Assembly: GCA_016700155.1 (NCBI GenBank)
Contig: CP065001.1
Span: forward strand, 3,658,001-3,722,000
Length of the DNA stretch: 64,000 nucleotides
Direction: 5' to 3'
Source: Ignavibacteriales bacterium
GTDB taxonomy: Bacteria > Bacteroidota > Ignavibacteria > Ignavibacteriales > Ignavibacteriaceae
The first letter of the stretch is position 1, and the number at the start of each line of letters is the position of its first letter. Under the pieces are notes generated by a model, which was not told the DNA's origin, made no database searches, and saw only the letters and a program-made list of their open reading frames with translations. Both the position numbers and the translations under genes were made by a program. Shown here piece by piece: positions 8,683-16,982 of this stretch.

Positions 8683-10092
8683 GTGCAGAAAAAATTCCTC
8701 ACTGAAGAACTATTCAATGCAATCGATGATGCCGTTTGCCTGATCGGCGTGAACAGAAATATCATATTCTCCAACCAGTCATTCTCAAAATTTTTTAACG
8801 ATGATGAGCCCGCTGATAAAAACTTCATAAAATATTTTGTTCCTGAGCAGAGATCCGAGGTTCAAAAACTTTTGGATAATTGTGTGGAAACTGATAAACC
8901 TCTCCGAACGGAAAAAGAAATTCTTCTAAGGGACAAGCGAAAAATCTGGGTTGAGTTTACATTAAGCAGAATTGATTCATCTGAAGAAAAATTATTTCTG
9001 GTCAACCTAAGAGAAATTACGAAGCGTAAACAATATGAACTGGAACTGCTCAGAAGTGAAAGTAAATACCGTAATGTTTTCAACCAGGCGAATGATCCAA
9101 TGTTTGTATGCTATCTCAACTACGGTGAAACAATAAGTAACTTTATTGATGTTAATGAAGTTGCATGCAGAAATCTTGGTTATTCAAAAGAAGAATTACT
9201 TGGGATGAATCCTTCATCTTTGATGTTCAACAATAATGAAAATGAGCAGACAAGAATAGTCGAACGACTCTGGAATGATAAACATTTTATTTTTACTTCA
9301 ACTTGCATTACAAATGATAAAAGAAAAATTCCGAATGAAATAAGCGCGCATTTGTTTGATTTGAATGACAGACCTGCCGTTCTTTTTATCGCGAGAGATT
9401 TAAGTCAGCGTGAAGAAGCAGAAAACAAGATCATCGAAGTTTCTGAAAAACTCAGGAACCTTGCACTTCATTTACAGAATGTACGTGAAGAAGAACGAGC
9501 AATGATTGCAAGGGAAATTCATGATGAACTTGGACAGATGCTGACCTATCTGAAGATCCAGGTTACGCTTGCGGGTAAAAAAATTCATGATGATCCTGAA
9601 CTGTCAAAAAATAAAATTGATTCATCATTAAAACTTATTGATGATTCAGTTGAAGCTGTACAAAGGATAACATCGCAGCTTCGCCCCACACTGCTTGATG
9701 AGCTTGGATTGGCAGCGGCAATAGACTGGCAGGTTAAAGATTTCAGCGCAAGGACAGGTATTCAATACTCAATACAACTTCCAAAAGATGAACCAATATT
9801 GGCAAAAGAAAAATTAACTGCTGTTTTCAGGATATTCCAGGAAGCACTTACAAATGTTGCGCGTCACGCAAACGCAAGTAAAATTTTTGTGACAATGAAT
9901 GAGTTCAAAAATAATCTTATACTTGAAATAAGAGATAACGGTAAAGGTATAACACAAAGCCAGGTCAACAGCCCAAATTCACTTGGTGTTCTTGGAATGA
10001 AAGAACGCGCTCTTGTATTTGGCGGAGATGTTGTAATCAAAAGTTCTATGAAGAGCGGAACTACAGTTCTTGTTGAAGTTCCGATGGAATAA
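8683..10092 (+). CDS. PAS-domain sensor histidine kinase (HisKA_3/NarX type)
   Basis: Cytoplasmic sensor kinase of 469 aa with two PAS domains (about 8-115 and 125-243) and no membrane helix, then a HisKA_3 dimerisation block with phospho-acceptor H280 in AREIHDELGQMLTYL, an N-box EALTNVARHA and a G-box DNGKGI...GVLGMKERA. Start is GTG at 8683, chosen because AGGTGA (8671-8676) sits at the correct distance and no ATG fits. It is followed 20 bases later by its likely partner, a NarL-type regulator. It lies between the two gdh/receiver-ATP-grasp cassettes, so control of those genes is a natural guess, but the signal sensed by the PAS domains cannot be read. Confidence 0.9.
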   Translation: MQKKFLTEELFNAIDDAVCLIGVNRNIIFSNQSFSKFFNDDEPADKNFIKYFVPEQRSEVQKLLDNCVETDKPLRTEKEILLRDKRKIWVEFTLSRIDSSEEKLFLVNLREITKRKQYELELLRSESKYRNVFNQANDPMFVCYLNYGETISNFIDVNEVACRNLGYSKEELLGMNPSSLMFNNNENEQTRIVERLWNDKHFIFTSTCITNDKRKIPNEISAHLFDLNDRPAVLFIARDLSQREEAENKIIEVSEKLRNLALHLQNVREEERAMIAREIHDELGQMLTYLKIQVTLAGKKIHDDPELSKNKIDSSLKLIDDSVEAVQRITSQLRPTLLDELGLAAAIDWQVKDFSARTGIQYSIQLPKDEPILAKEKLTAVFRIFQEALTNVARHANASKIFVTMNEFKNNLILEIRDNGKGITQSQVNSPNSLGVLGMKERALVFGGDVVIKSSMKSGTTVLVEVPME

Positions 10093-10112
10093 TAAAATTA
10101 TTGAAAGCAGAA

Positions 10113-10745
10113 ATGATTAACATACTTATAGCAGACGATCACGCGATTGTGAGAGAAGGTTTAAAACAAATTGTAGCTGAAGAACCCGATATGAAGGTTA
10201 CAGGCGAAGCATCGAATGCGGATGAAGTGATTTCAAAAATGAATGATAAAGTTTTTGATGTGGTTGTACTTGATATAAATATGCCCGGCAAATCAGGTCT
10301 TGATGTATTAAAAGATTTGCGGATTCAGCATCCTGAAATTCCCGTGTTAATATTAAGTATGTATGCTGAAGAACAGTATGGAATAAGGGCACTTAAAGCC
10401 GGTGCTTCCGGTTATCTGAAAAAAGTCAGCGCACCCGATGAACTTGTATCGGCAATCAGAAAAATTGTCGCCGGCGGAAAATATGTCAGCGCATCACTAG
10501 CTGAAAATCTTGCAAAATCTGTTGATGAAAATTACAGTAAACTTCCTCATGAAAATTTATCGGACAGAGAATTTGAAGTAATGTGCAGAATTGCTTCCGG
10601 TGAAACAGCGGAAAATATTTCAGATATATTATCTATCAGCATTCATACCTTCTATTCATACCGGAACAGGATTCTCGAAAAAATGAAAATGAAATCAAAT
10701 GTAGAACTAACCCAGTACGTTTTAAACAACAAACTGATACAATAA
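10113..10745 (+). CDS. NarL/LuxR-type response regulator
   Basis: DNA-binding response regulator of 210 aa. Receiver domain with acidic pair in LIADDHAIVREG, phospho-acceptor D54 in VVVLDINMPGKSG, and the usual Lys in GYLKK; C-terminal LuxR helix-turn-helix (LSDREFEVMCRIASGETAENI to KSNVELTQYVL). I take the ATG at 10113, giving the canonical MINILIADDH start; a TTG at 10101 in the same frame would add four residues with no SD. Very likely the partner of the kinase immediately upstream. A perfect 23-base palindrome 31 bases downstream, ahead of the second gdh, is a candidate target. Confidence 0.92.
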   Translation: MINILIADDHAIVREGLKQIVAEEPDMKVTGEASNADEVISKMNDKVFDVVVLDINMPGKSGLDVLKDLRIQHPEIPVLILSMYAEEQYGIRALKAGASGYLKKVSAPDELVSAIRKIVAGGKYVSASLAENLAKSVDENYSKLPHENLSDREFEVMCRIASGETAENISDILSISIHTFYSYRNRILEKMKMKSNVELTQYVLNNKLIQ

Positions 10746-10775
10746 CTGCTTTCCCGCTATCAACTATTCATACAG

Positions 10776-10798
10776 GCTGTAATAATTTTTATTACAGC
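10776..10798. promoter_or_regulatory. Perfect palindrome upstream of the second gdh
   Basis: GCTGTAATAA-TTT-TTATTACAGC, ten-base arms around three T. It lies between the response regulator stop and the SD of the second glutamate dehydrogenase. Nothing T-rich follows, so it is a weak terminator; the symmetry and AT-rich core fit an operator. Assigning it to the adjacent regulator is inference. Confidence 0.45.
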
Positions 10799-10923
10799 AC
10801 ATTCATAATTCCTTCTGCTTCGTAAAAAACTTTCCAGGTTTATATTCATAACGAAAACTATTTGATCATAAATGATCTTAACAATTCCAAATAACATTTC
10901 ATCCTACTAACCGGAGGTTTATA

Positions 10924-12285
10924 ATGTCCAATTACGTAAAAGACCTGATGGCAGAAGTAAAAGCAAAAAATCCTGCCGAACCTGAATTTCACCAGGCAGT
11001 TCTTGAAGTTGCAGAATCACTGGCTCTTGTACTTGAGCGACACCCGGAATACCGTGCTGCAAAAATCCTTGAAAGAATTATCGAACCGGAACGCGTATTA
11101 ATGTTCCGTGTACCATGGGTTGATGACCAGGGCGAAGTGCATATTAACAGAGGTTTCAGAATTGAAATGAACAGTGCAATCGGTCCATACAAAGGCGGAC
11201 TTCGTTTTCACCCTTCTGTTAATCTTGGCATTTTAAAATTCCTTGCTTTCGAACAGGTTTTCAAAAACAGTTTGACAACACTACCTATGGGCGGCGGTAA
11301 AGGCGGTTCTGATTTCGATCCTAAAGGAAAAAGCGATTTAAAGATCATGCGTTTCTGCCAGGCTTTCATGAGTGAACTGTTCAGACATATTGGACCCGAT
11401 ACAGATGTACCTGCCGGTGATATTGGTGTCGGCGGACGCGAGATCGGTTATCTCTTTGGTCAATACAAAAAATTAAGAAATGAATTTACCGGTGTACTTA
11501 CAGGAAAAGGTTTGAACTGGGGCGGTTCACTTATTCGTCCTGAAGCAACAGGTTACGGCGCAGTTTATTTTGCTGCTGAAATGCTTTCAACGCGCAATCA
11601 AACTCTTGAAGGAAAAAATTGTCTTGTATCAGGTAGCGGAAATGTTGCTCAATACACAATTGAAAAAATAAATGAACTTGGCGGTAAAGCTGTTACAGTT
11701 TCAGATTCCAACGGATACATTTATGATGAAAAAGGTATAACACCTCAAAAACTTGCGTACATAATGGAACTGAAAAATGTAAGACGCGGAAGAATTAAAG
11801 AGTACGCGGATAAATTCAAAGAAGCAGTCTATACTGAACTAAATCCGAATGCAGATCACAACCCGTTGTGGAGCCATAAAGCTCATTGCGCATTCCCGAG
11901 TGCAACACAAAATGAAATAAACGGAAAAGACGCACAGAATCTCATCAATGGTGGTGTATATGTTGTAAGTGAAGGCGCAAACATGCCGACACATATCGAT
12001 GGTGTAAAAATATTCTTAGACAACAAGATACTTTACGGACCTGGCAAAGCTGCTAACGCTGGCGGTGTTGCAACGTCAGGACTTGAAATGTCACAGAACA
12101 GTATGCGCTTACCATGGACACGCGAAGAAGTTGACAACAGGTTAAGAATGATCATGAAGAGTATTCACAAAACCTGTGTCGATGTTGCTGATAGATTCGG
12201 AACACCCGGCAACTATGTTAACGGCGCAAACATAGGCGGATTCTTAAAGGTCGCAGATGCAATGATCGATCAGGGCGTTGTATAA
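10924..12285 (+). CDS. gdhA: Glutamate dehydrogenase, long hexameric type, NADP-like coenzyme site
   Basis: Second member of the same enzyme family, 453 aa, clearly paralogous to the one at 4061 over the substrate domain (identical runs around PMGGGKGGSDFDPKGKSD and ADIGVGG-type region DVPAGDIGVGGREIG). The coenzyme half differs: SGSGNVAQYTIEKI and TVSDSNGYIYDEKG match the NADP-dependent E. coli-type enzyme, so this copy is predicted to be the NADP-linked, ammonia-assimilating form. SD GGAGGT (10913-10918) is optimally placed before the ATG. It is followed by the second receiver/ATP-grasp protein. The family is certain; the coenzyme assignment is an inference from the motif. Confidence 0.95.
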   Translation: MSNYVKDLMAEVKAKNPAEPEFHQAVLEVAESLALVLERHPEYRAAKILERIIEPERVLMFRVPWVDDQGEVHINRGFRIEMNSAIGPYKGGLRFHPSVNLGILKFLAFEQVFKNSLTTLPMGGGKGGSDFDPKGKSDLKIMRFCQAFMSELFRHIGPDTDVPAGDIGVGGREIGYLFGQYKKLRNEFTGVLTGKGLNWGGSLIRPEATGYGAVYFAAEMLSTRNQTLEGKNCLVSGSGNVAQYTIEKINELGGKAVTVSDSNGYIYDEKGITPQKLAYIMELKNVRRGRIKEYADKFKEAVYTELNPNADHNPLWSHKAHCAFPSATQNEINGKDAQNLINGGVYVVSEGANMPTHIDGVKIFLDNKILYGPGKAANAGGVATSGLEMSQNSMRLPWTREEVDNRLRMIMKSIHKTCVDVADRFGTPGNYVNGANIGGFLKVADAMIDQGVV

Positions 12286-12299
12286 GTTCTTTCTTTTTT

Positions 12300-12326
12300 G
12301 AGGCTCATTCCGATGGGATGAGCCTC
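12300..12326. repeat. Hairpin GAGGCTCAT / ATGAGCCTC after gdhA
   Basis: Nine-base perfect arms (12300-12308 and 12318-12326) with a nine-base loop, directly after the second gdh. No T-tract follows on the plus strand. The same arm sequence (ATGAGCCTCACT) recurs in the hairpin at 20645-20691, so this is one copy of a dispersed element that may also help end transcription. Confidence 0.6.
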
Positions 12327-12402
12327 ACTTAACGCAAAAAAAATTATCTGATATTCGTTCTTTTAAATCTTAAATTTAAGCGAGTTAAATATTGATTTGC
12401 TC

Positions 12403-15400
12403 ATGATGAATACAGAAAATTCTCCAACCCGGTTTGAGGAAATACGGAACACATTTGACGACCTGCTTGTTGAGCATGGTTACGGAAACCGCTTCCAGGG
12501 ATTTCAAAATCTCATGCGTTTGCGCATCCGGGATGTTCTTCTCGTATCAAGTCTGTACGACCTTTACCTGTTTGAAGAAGACGGAAGATTGTATGAGCTG
12601 ATCAGAAACGAATACCAGGGTTTAAGTTTAAGTCACTCACCGGAATTAACAAGAGTTTCAAGCGGTCACGATGCAATAAATCTTGCACGCGATGAAAAAC
12701 GTTTCGACCTGATAATTACAACACTTCACATTGAAGACATGCACGCTTTGCAGTTTGCCAAGCTGGTTAAGGAATCGGGTTTAAAAATTCCTGTTGTACT
12801 ACTTTCGCACGATAATAAAGAACTCACCAACCTGATAATGAATTACGACACCTCGATGTTCGATAAAATTTTTATCTGGCAGGGTGATTTCAGAATTATC
12901 ATTGCTATAATAAAATTCCTTGAAGATAAACTTAATGTTGATCACGATACAAGAATGGTTGGCGTTCAAAGTATAATTGTTATCGAAGACAACGTACGAT
13001 ACTATTCTTCATTCATGCCGATCATTTACACGGAAATTTTAAAACAATCACAGAGATTAATTTCTGAAGGGATTAATCTTACTCACAAATTTTTAAGAAT
13101 GCGTGCCCGCCCGAAAATTCTTCTTTGTTCAAACTACGAAGAAGCGATGAAGTACTACCAGAGGTATAAAGAATTTTTACTCGGGATAATTTCTGATATA
13201 GATTTTCCAAGAGCCGGGCGGCAGGATTCTGAAGCAGGAATTCATTTTGCTAATGAAGTAAAGAAGGAACATCCCGATATCCCTATACTACTGCTTTCAA
13301 ATAATGCTTCTAACGAAAAACTTGCTGATGATGTAAACTCCTCTTTCATTTTAAAAGATTCCCATCTTCTTCTTAACGAGTTACGGCAGTTCATGAACCA
13401 GTATTTCAGTTTTGGTGATTTTATTTTCAGAACAGATGAAGGAATTGAAGTAGGTCGTGCGAATGATCTCCGAAGCCTGGAAGACCAGCTAAAAATAGTA
13501 CCGGAAGAGAGTATAATATATCACGCATCCAGGAATCATTTTTCAAACTGGTTGAAAGCAAGAACTGAATTCTGGCTTGCGCATCGTTTACGACCAAGAA
13601 AAGTAACAGACTATATTTCAACCGAAGAACTCCGCCAGGATCTTATTTTTTCTCTTAGAAACTACCGGCACATGCGACAGCGCGGCATCATTACGGATTT
13701 TTCAAAAGAAACATTTGACCCCAGAAGCAGCTTTGCAAGGATCGGCGGCGGGTCGCTTGGCGGTAAAGCACGCGGACTCGGATTCGTTAACACACTCATC
13801 AACAACTACAATGTCCGCAACCAGTTTCCCGGTACAAAGATTTTTGTTCCGTCTGCTGTTGTGCTTGGTACAGATGTATTTGATCAGTTCATTGATGATA
13901 ACAATCTCAGGAAGTTTGCATTAAACACAAACGATGATGAAGAGATAACAAAAAGATTTATTGAAGCAGAAAAATTTCCGGCTGAAGTTCTGGGTGAACT
14001 TTCCGCGTTCCTTGAAATTATACGTGAGCCGCTTGCTGTGCGTTCATCAAGTCTTCTTGAAGATTCTCAGTACCACCCCTTTGCCGGTGTATATGAAACT
14101 TATATGCTGCCAAACAGTCATGGCAATCCGCTCATTCGTTTAAATGATTTGCTGAACACAATTAAACGTGTTTATGCTTCTACATTTTACCAGAGCGCAA
14201 AAGATTATATAAAGGTTACATCGTACAGACTTGAAGAAGAAAAGATGGCTGTGATTGTTCAGAAGATGATTGGTGTAACTCATGCAGATCGTTTTTATCC
14301 CGATATATCAGGGGTCGCGCGATCATATAACTTTTATCCGCTTCCGCCGCAAAAGTCTGTTGACGGTGTTGTGTCTGTCGCGTTAGGTTTAGGCAAAACA
14401 GTTGTTGATGGCGGAAATACAATAAGGTTCTGTCCAAAGTATCCGACTGACCTTATCCAGTTTTATTCAAATGATGAATCGATAAATTCAACACAGCATG
14501 ATTTTTATGCTCTTGATCTGACAGGTAAATCAGATTTCGGATTTGCAACACACGATCTTCTTCAGAAAAAATTTCTTCTTGATGTTGCTGAAAAAGACGG
14601 AACACTTCACTATGTCGGTTCAGTATATTCACCTGAGAATGATAGAATATCGGATGGACTATCACGACCCGGTACACGCATTGTTACATTCGGACCGATA
14701 CTAAGAAATAAGTTGTTCCCACTTCCTGAAATAATTGATCTTCTGCTTGATATGGGAACATGGGGAATGGGCACTCCGGTTGAAATTGAATTCGCCGTTA
14801 ATATGTCTGTTGAAAAAGATATGCCGCGCGAATTCGGTTTACTTCAGATGAGACCGCTTGTAATCAGCCGTGAATCCGAAGAGTTAAACATTGAAGAACT
14901 TGATCAGAAAGATATGATCTGTGTAAGCAACCAGGTGCTTGGCAACGGAATCATCAGAGAAATATATGATGTTGTTTATGTTGATTATCATTCGTTTGAC
15001 CGCGCACGCAGCCGGGATGTTGCAAGAGAAGTAAGCGCGTTCAATCAAAAATTAATTTCAGAAAATCGACCTTACCTGCTGATTGGCGTTGGCAGATGGG
15101 GCACTCTTGATCCGTGGCTTGGAATACCCGTTAACTGGGAACAGATAGCAGGAGCCAAAGCAATTATTGAAACAGGTTTTAAAGAAATGTCTGTTGAACC
15201 TTCACAAGGCTCGCACTTCTTTCAGAATATAACTTCATTTATGATCGGTTACTTTACAGTCAATGAACACAAACACCAGGGATTTATTAATTGGGATTGG
15301 CTGCTCAGTCAAACGCCTGTTGAAAGTAAAGAATTCACAAGAGTGCTGCGATTTGAAAAACCAATAACAATAAAAATGAATGCACATCAGAACAAAGGAA

Positions 15401-15417
15401 TTATTTATAAACCGTAA
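12403..15417 (+). CDS. Double receiver-like / PEP-synthase-type ATP-grasp protein (cassette 2)
   Basis: Paralogue of the protein at 5510, 1004 aa, with the same domain order. The first receiver-like fold again has DLIITTLHIEDM (acceptor replaced by Thr), while the second keeps IVIEDN and the acceptor Asp in GIISDIDF (D265). The ATP-grasp domain has GGGSLGGKARGLG, AVRSSSLLEDSQ and LLQMRPLVISRESEEL; the C-terminal extension repeats GVGRWGTLDPWLGIPV and PSQGSHFFQNITSF almost exactly. Start: ATG at 12403 (or 12406); the frame extends to a TTG at 12397 without an SD. Strong conservation of the degenerate first receiver in both copies suggests a structural or binding role. Function unknown; partner of the adjacent dehydrogenase by context. 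Confidence 0.85.
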   Translation: MMNTENSPTRFEEIRNTFDDLLVEHGYGNRFQGFQNLMRLRIRDVLLVSSLYDLYLFEEDGRLYELIRNEYQGLSLSHSPELTRVSSGHDAINLARDEKRFDLIITTLHIEDMHALQFAKLVKESGLKIPVVLLSHDNKELTNLIMNYDTSMFDKIFIWQGDFRIIIAIIKFLEDKLNVDHDTRMVGVQSIIVIEDNVRYYSSFMPIIYTEILKQSQRLISEGINLTHKFLRMRARPKILLCSNYEEAMKYYQRYKEFLLGIISDIDFPRAGRQDSEAGIHFANEVKKEHPDIPILLLSNNASNEKLADDVNSSFILKDSHLLLNELRQFMNQYFSFGDFIFRTDEGIEVGRANDLRSLEDQLKIVPEESIIYHASRNHFSNWLKARTEFWLAHRLRPRKVTDYISTEELRQDLIFSLRNYRHMRQRGIITDFSKETFDPRSSFARIGGGSLGGKARGLGFVNTLINNYNVRNQFPGTKIFVPSAVVLGTDVFDQFIDDNNLRKFALNTNDDEEITKRFIEAEKFPAEVLGELSAFLEIIREPLAVRSSSLLEDSQYHPFAGVYETYMLPNSHGNPLIRLNDLLNTIKRVYASTFYQSAKDYIKVTSYRLEEEKMAVIVQKMIGVTHADRFYPDISGVARSYNFYPLPPQKSVDGVVSVALGLGKTVVDGGNTIRFCPKYPTDLIQFYSNDESINSTQHDFYALDLTGKSDFGFATHDLLQKKFLLDVAEKDGTLHYVGSVYSPENDRISDGLSRPGTRIVTFGPILRNKLFPLPEIIDLLLDMGTWGMGTPVEIEFAVNMSVEKDMPREFGLLQMRPLVISRESEELNIEELDQKDMICVSNQVLGNGIIREIYDVVYVDYHSFDRARSRDVAREVSAFNQKLISENRPYLLIGVGRWGTLDPWLGIPVNWEQIAGAKAIIETGFKEMSVEPSQGSHFFQNITSFMIGYFTVNEHKHQGFINWDWLLSQTPVESKEFTRVLRFEKPITIKMNAHQNKGIIYKP

Positions 15418-15469
15418 GGTTGAACCGGAAAAATATTTAAGTTAATAACAGAAAATATTTGTAACGAAA

Positions 15470-15673
15470 ATGCCAGAAGAAAAATTAGATACAGCAAAAT
15501 ATGATTCGTGTCCGCACTGCGGGCAAAAACTAAGTCCGTGGCAGCAGGTACTTCTTAGTGTAGATCGTGCCATCACCTGCAAGAACTGCTGGTACAGAAT
15601 AATTCTCGAACCTCCCGCAAAAAGCGAGGATGATAATAAAACGGATGAAGCAAAATCAAAGTTTGAGGAATAA
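15470..15673 (+). CDS. Small zinc-ribbon protein
   Basis: A 67-residue acidic-tailed protein with two metal-binding knuckles, CPHCG (14-18) and CKNC (37-40), spaced as in a zinc ribbon, then an unstructured charged tail. It ends two bases before the ATG of the third glutamate dehydrogenase, and its last codons contain that gene's SD (GAGGA), so the two are translationally coupled. Short genes of this kind are often missed; the Cys pattern and tight coupling argue it is real. Role unknown; an accessory or regulatory partner of the dehydrogenase is a guess from context. Confidence 0.75.
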   Translation: MPEEKLDTAKYDSCPHCGQKLSPWQQVLLSVDRAITCKNCWYRIILEPPAKSEDDNKTDEAKSKFEE

Positions 15674-15675
15674 AA

Positions 15676-16923
15676 ATGCAGTCATACAATTCTTTCAGAG
15701 TTGCACAGCAGCAGATAATTGAAGCGGCAAAATTATTGAATCTTGATGAAGCAACAATCGCTCTGCTTTCACTTCCGCAAAAGGAATGCAGTTTTACAAT
15801 ACACGTAAGAATGGACAGCGGTAAAACAAAAATCTTCCAGGCATACAGGATTCAGTATAACTATTCACGCGGACCCGCAAAGGGAGGGATACGTTTTCAT
15901 CCTGCTGAAACTATTGATACCATACGCGCACTTGCCTGCTGGATGACATGGAAAACCGCTGTGCTGGATCTTCCACTTGGCGGTGCTAAGGGCGGCGTGT
16001 GCTGTGATCCTAAAAAAATGTCAGAGCGTGAACTTGAAAATGTTTCTAGAGAATATGTAAGAGCAATCGCACCCATGATAGGGGTTGATATCGATGTTCC
16101 CGCACCTGATGTTTATACCAACCCGCAAACAATGGCATGGATGATGGATGAATATGAAACGATTATCGGGCATCATCATCCCGGAGCTTTTACAGATAAG
16201 CCGACACAAATCGGCGGAACAGAAGGGCGTAGAGACGCGACTGCAAGAGGCGGAGTTATAACCGTAAGAGAAGCATGCAACAAACTTGGAGTGGATCCCT
16301 CAGGAAAATTTGCGATACAGGGATTTGGCAATGCCGGACAGCGTGCGGCGCTTCTTCACCAGGAAATTTTAGGCGGAGGAAAATTAGTTGCCGTCAGTGA
16401 TTCACGCGGCGCAATATTTAATTCAGATGGATTCGATGCCCTGGAACTTGTTCAGCATAAACTTAAAACAGGTTCGGTTCTGAATTTTCCCGGCGCAAAG
16501 GTAATTCCGCACGAACAATTATTGGAACTTGATGTGGATATACTTTATCCTGCGGCACTTGAAAATGCTATCCACGAAGGCAACGCATCAAAAATAAAAG
16601 CAAAGATTATTTGTGAACTGGCAAACGGTCCAACGACACCTGAAGCTGATATTGTTTTAAGCAAAAGAGGAATTCATGTTATACCAGATATTCTTGCCAG
16701 CGCGGGCGGAGTAACAGTATCATACCTTGAAATGGTTCAGGATAAATATTCATTCTTCTGGGATGAAGCATACATTCACAAAATCGTTGATGAAAAACTT
16801 ACCAAAGCGTATCACCGTGTTGATGAAGCGGTAAAAGAAAAACATGTTCATCCCCGTTTAGGCGCAATGGTAGTTGGTGTTGCCCGTGTTGCAGAAGCTT
16901 GTAAGCTAAGGGGATGGGTGTGA
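15676..16923 (+). CDS. Glu/Leu/Phe/Val-type dehydrogenase, short archaeal/Thermotoga-like glutamate dehydrogenase
   Basis: Third amino-acid dehydrogenase in 13 kb, 415 aa, from the shorter branch of the family found in archaea and Thermotoga. Visible features: K69 (RGPAKGGIRFHP), K93 and catalytic K105 (PLGGAKGGVCCDP), IDVPAPDVYTNPQTMAWMMD, and the Rossmann motif QGFGNAGQ with VAVSDSRGAIF. The conserved sequence fits glutamate dehydrogenase better than leucine or phenylalanine dehydrogenase, which are shorter (about 350-380 aa), but substrate choice among dicarboxylic amino acids is not proven. Coupled to the zinc-ribbon gene upstream and distinct in sequence from the two longer paralogues, so it was not produced by the same duplication. 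Confidence 0.88.
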   Translation: MQSYNSFRVAQQQIIEAAKLLNLDEATIALLSLPQKECSFTIHVRMDSGKTKIFQAYRIQYNYSRGPAKGGIRFHPAETIDTIRALACWMTWKTAVLDLPLGGAKGGVCCDPKKMSERELENVSREYVRAIAPMIGVDIDVPAPDVYTNPQTMAWMMDEYETIIGHHHPGAFTDKPTQIGGTEGRRDATARGGVITVREACNKLGVDPSGKFAIQGFGNAGQRAALLHQEILGGGKLVAVSDSRGAIFNSDGFDALELVQHKLKTGSVLNFPGAKVIPHEQLLELDVDILYPAALENAIHEGNASKIKAKIICELANGPTTPEADIVLSKRGIHVIPDILASAGGVTVSYLEMVQDKYSFFWDEAYIHKIVDEKLTKAYHRVDEAVKEKHVHPRLGAMVVGVARVAEACKLRGWV

Positions 16924-16982
16924 GGAATTAACTACATTCTTAACATTCATTACAGATTTATTGCCGTTAAAAAATGTTGCAA

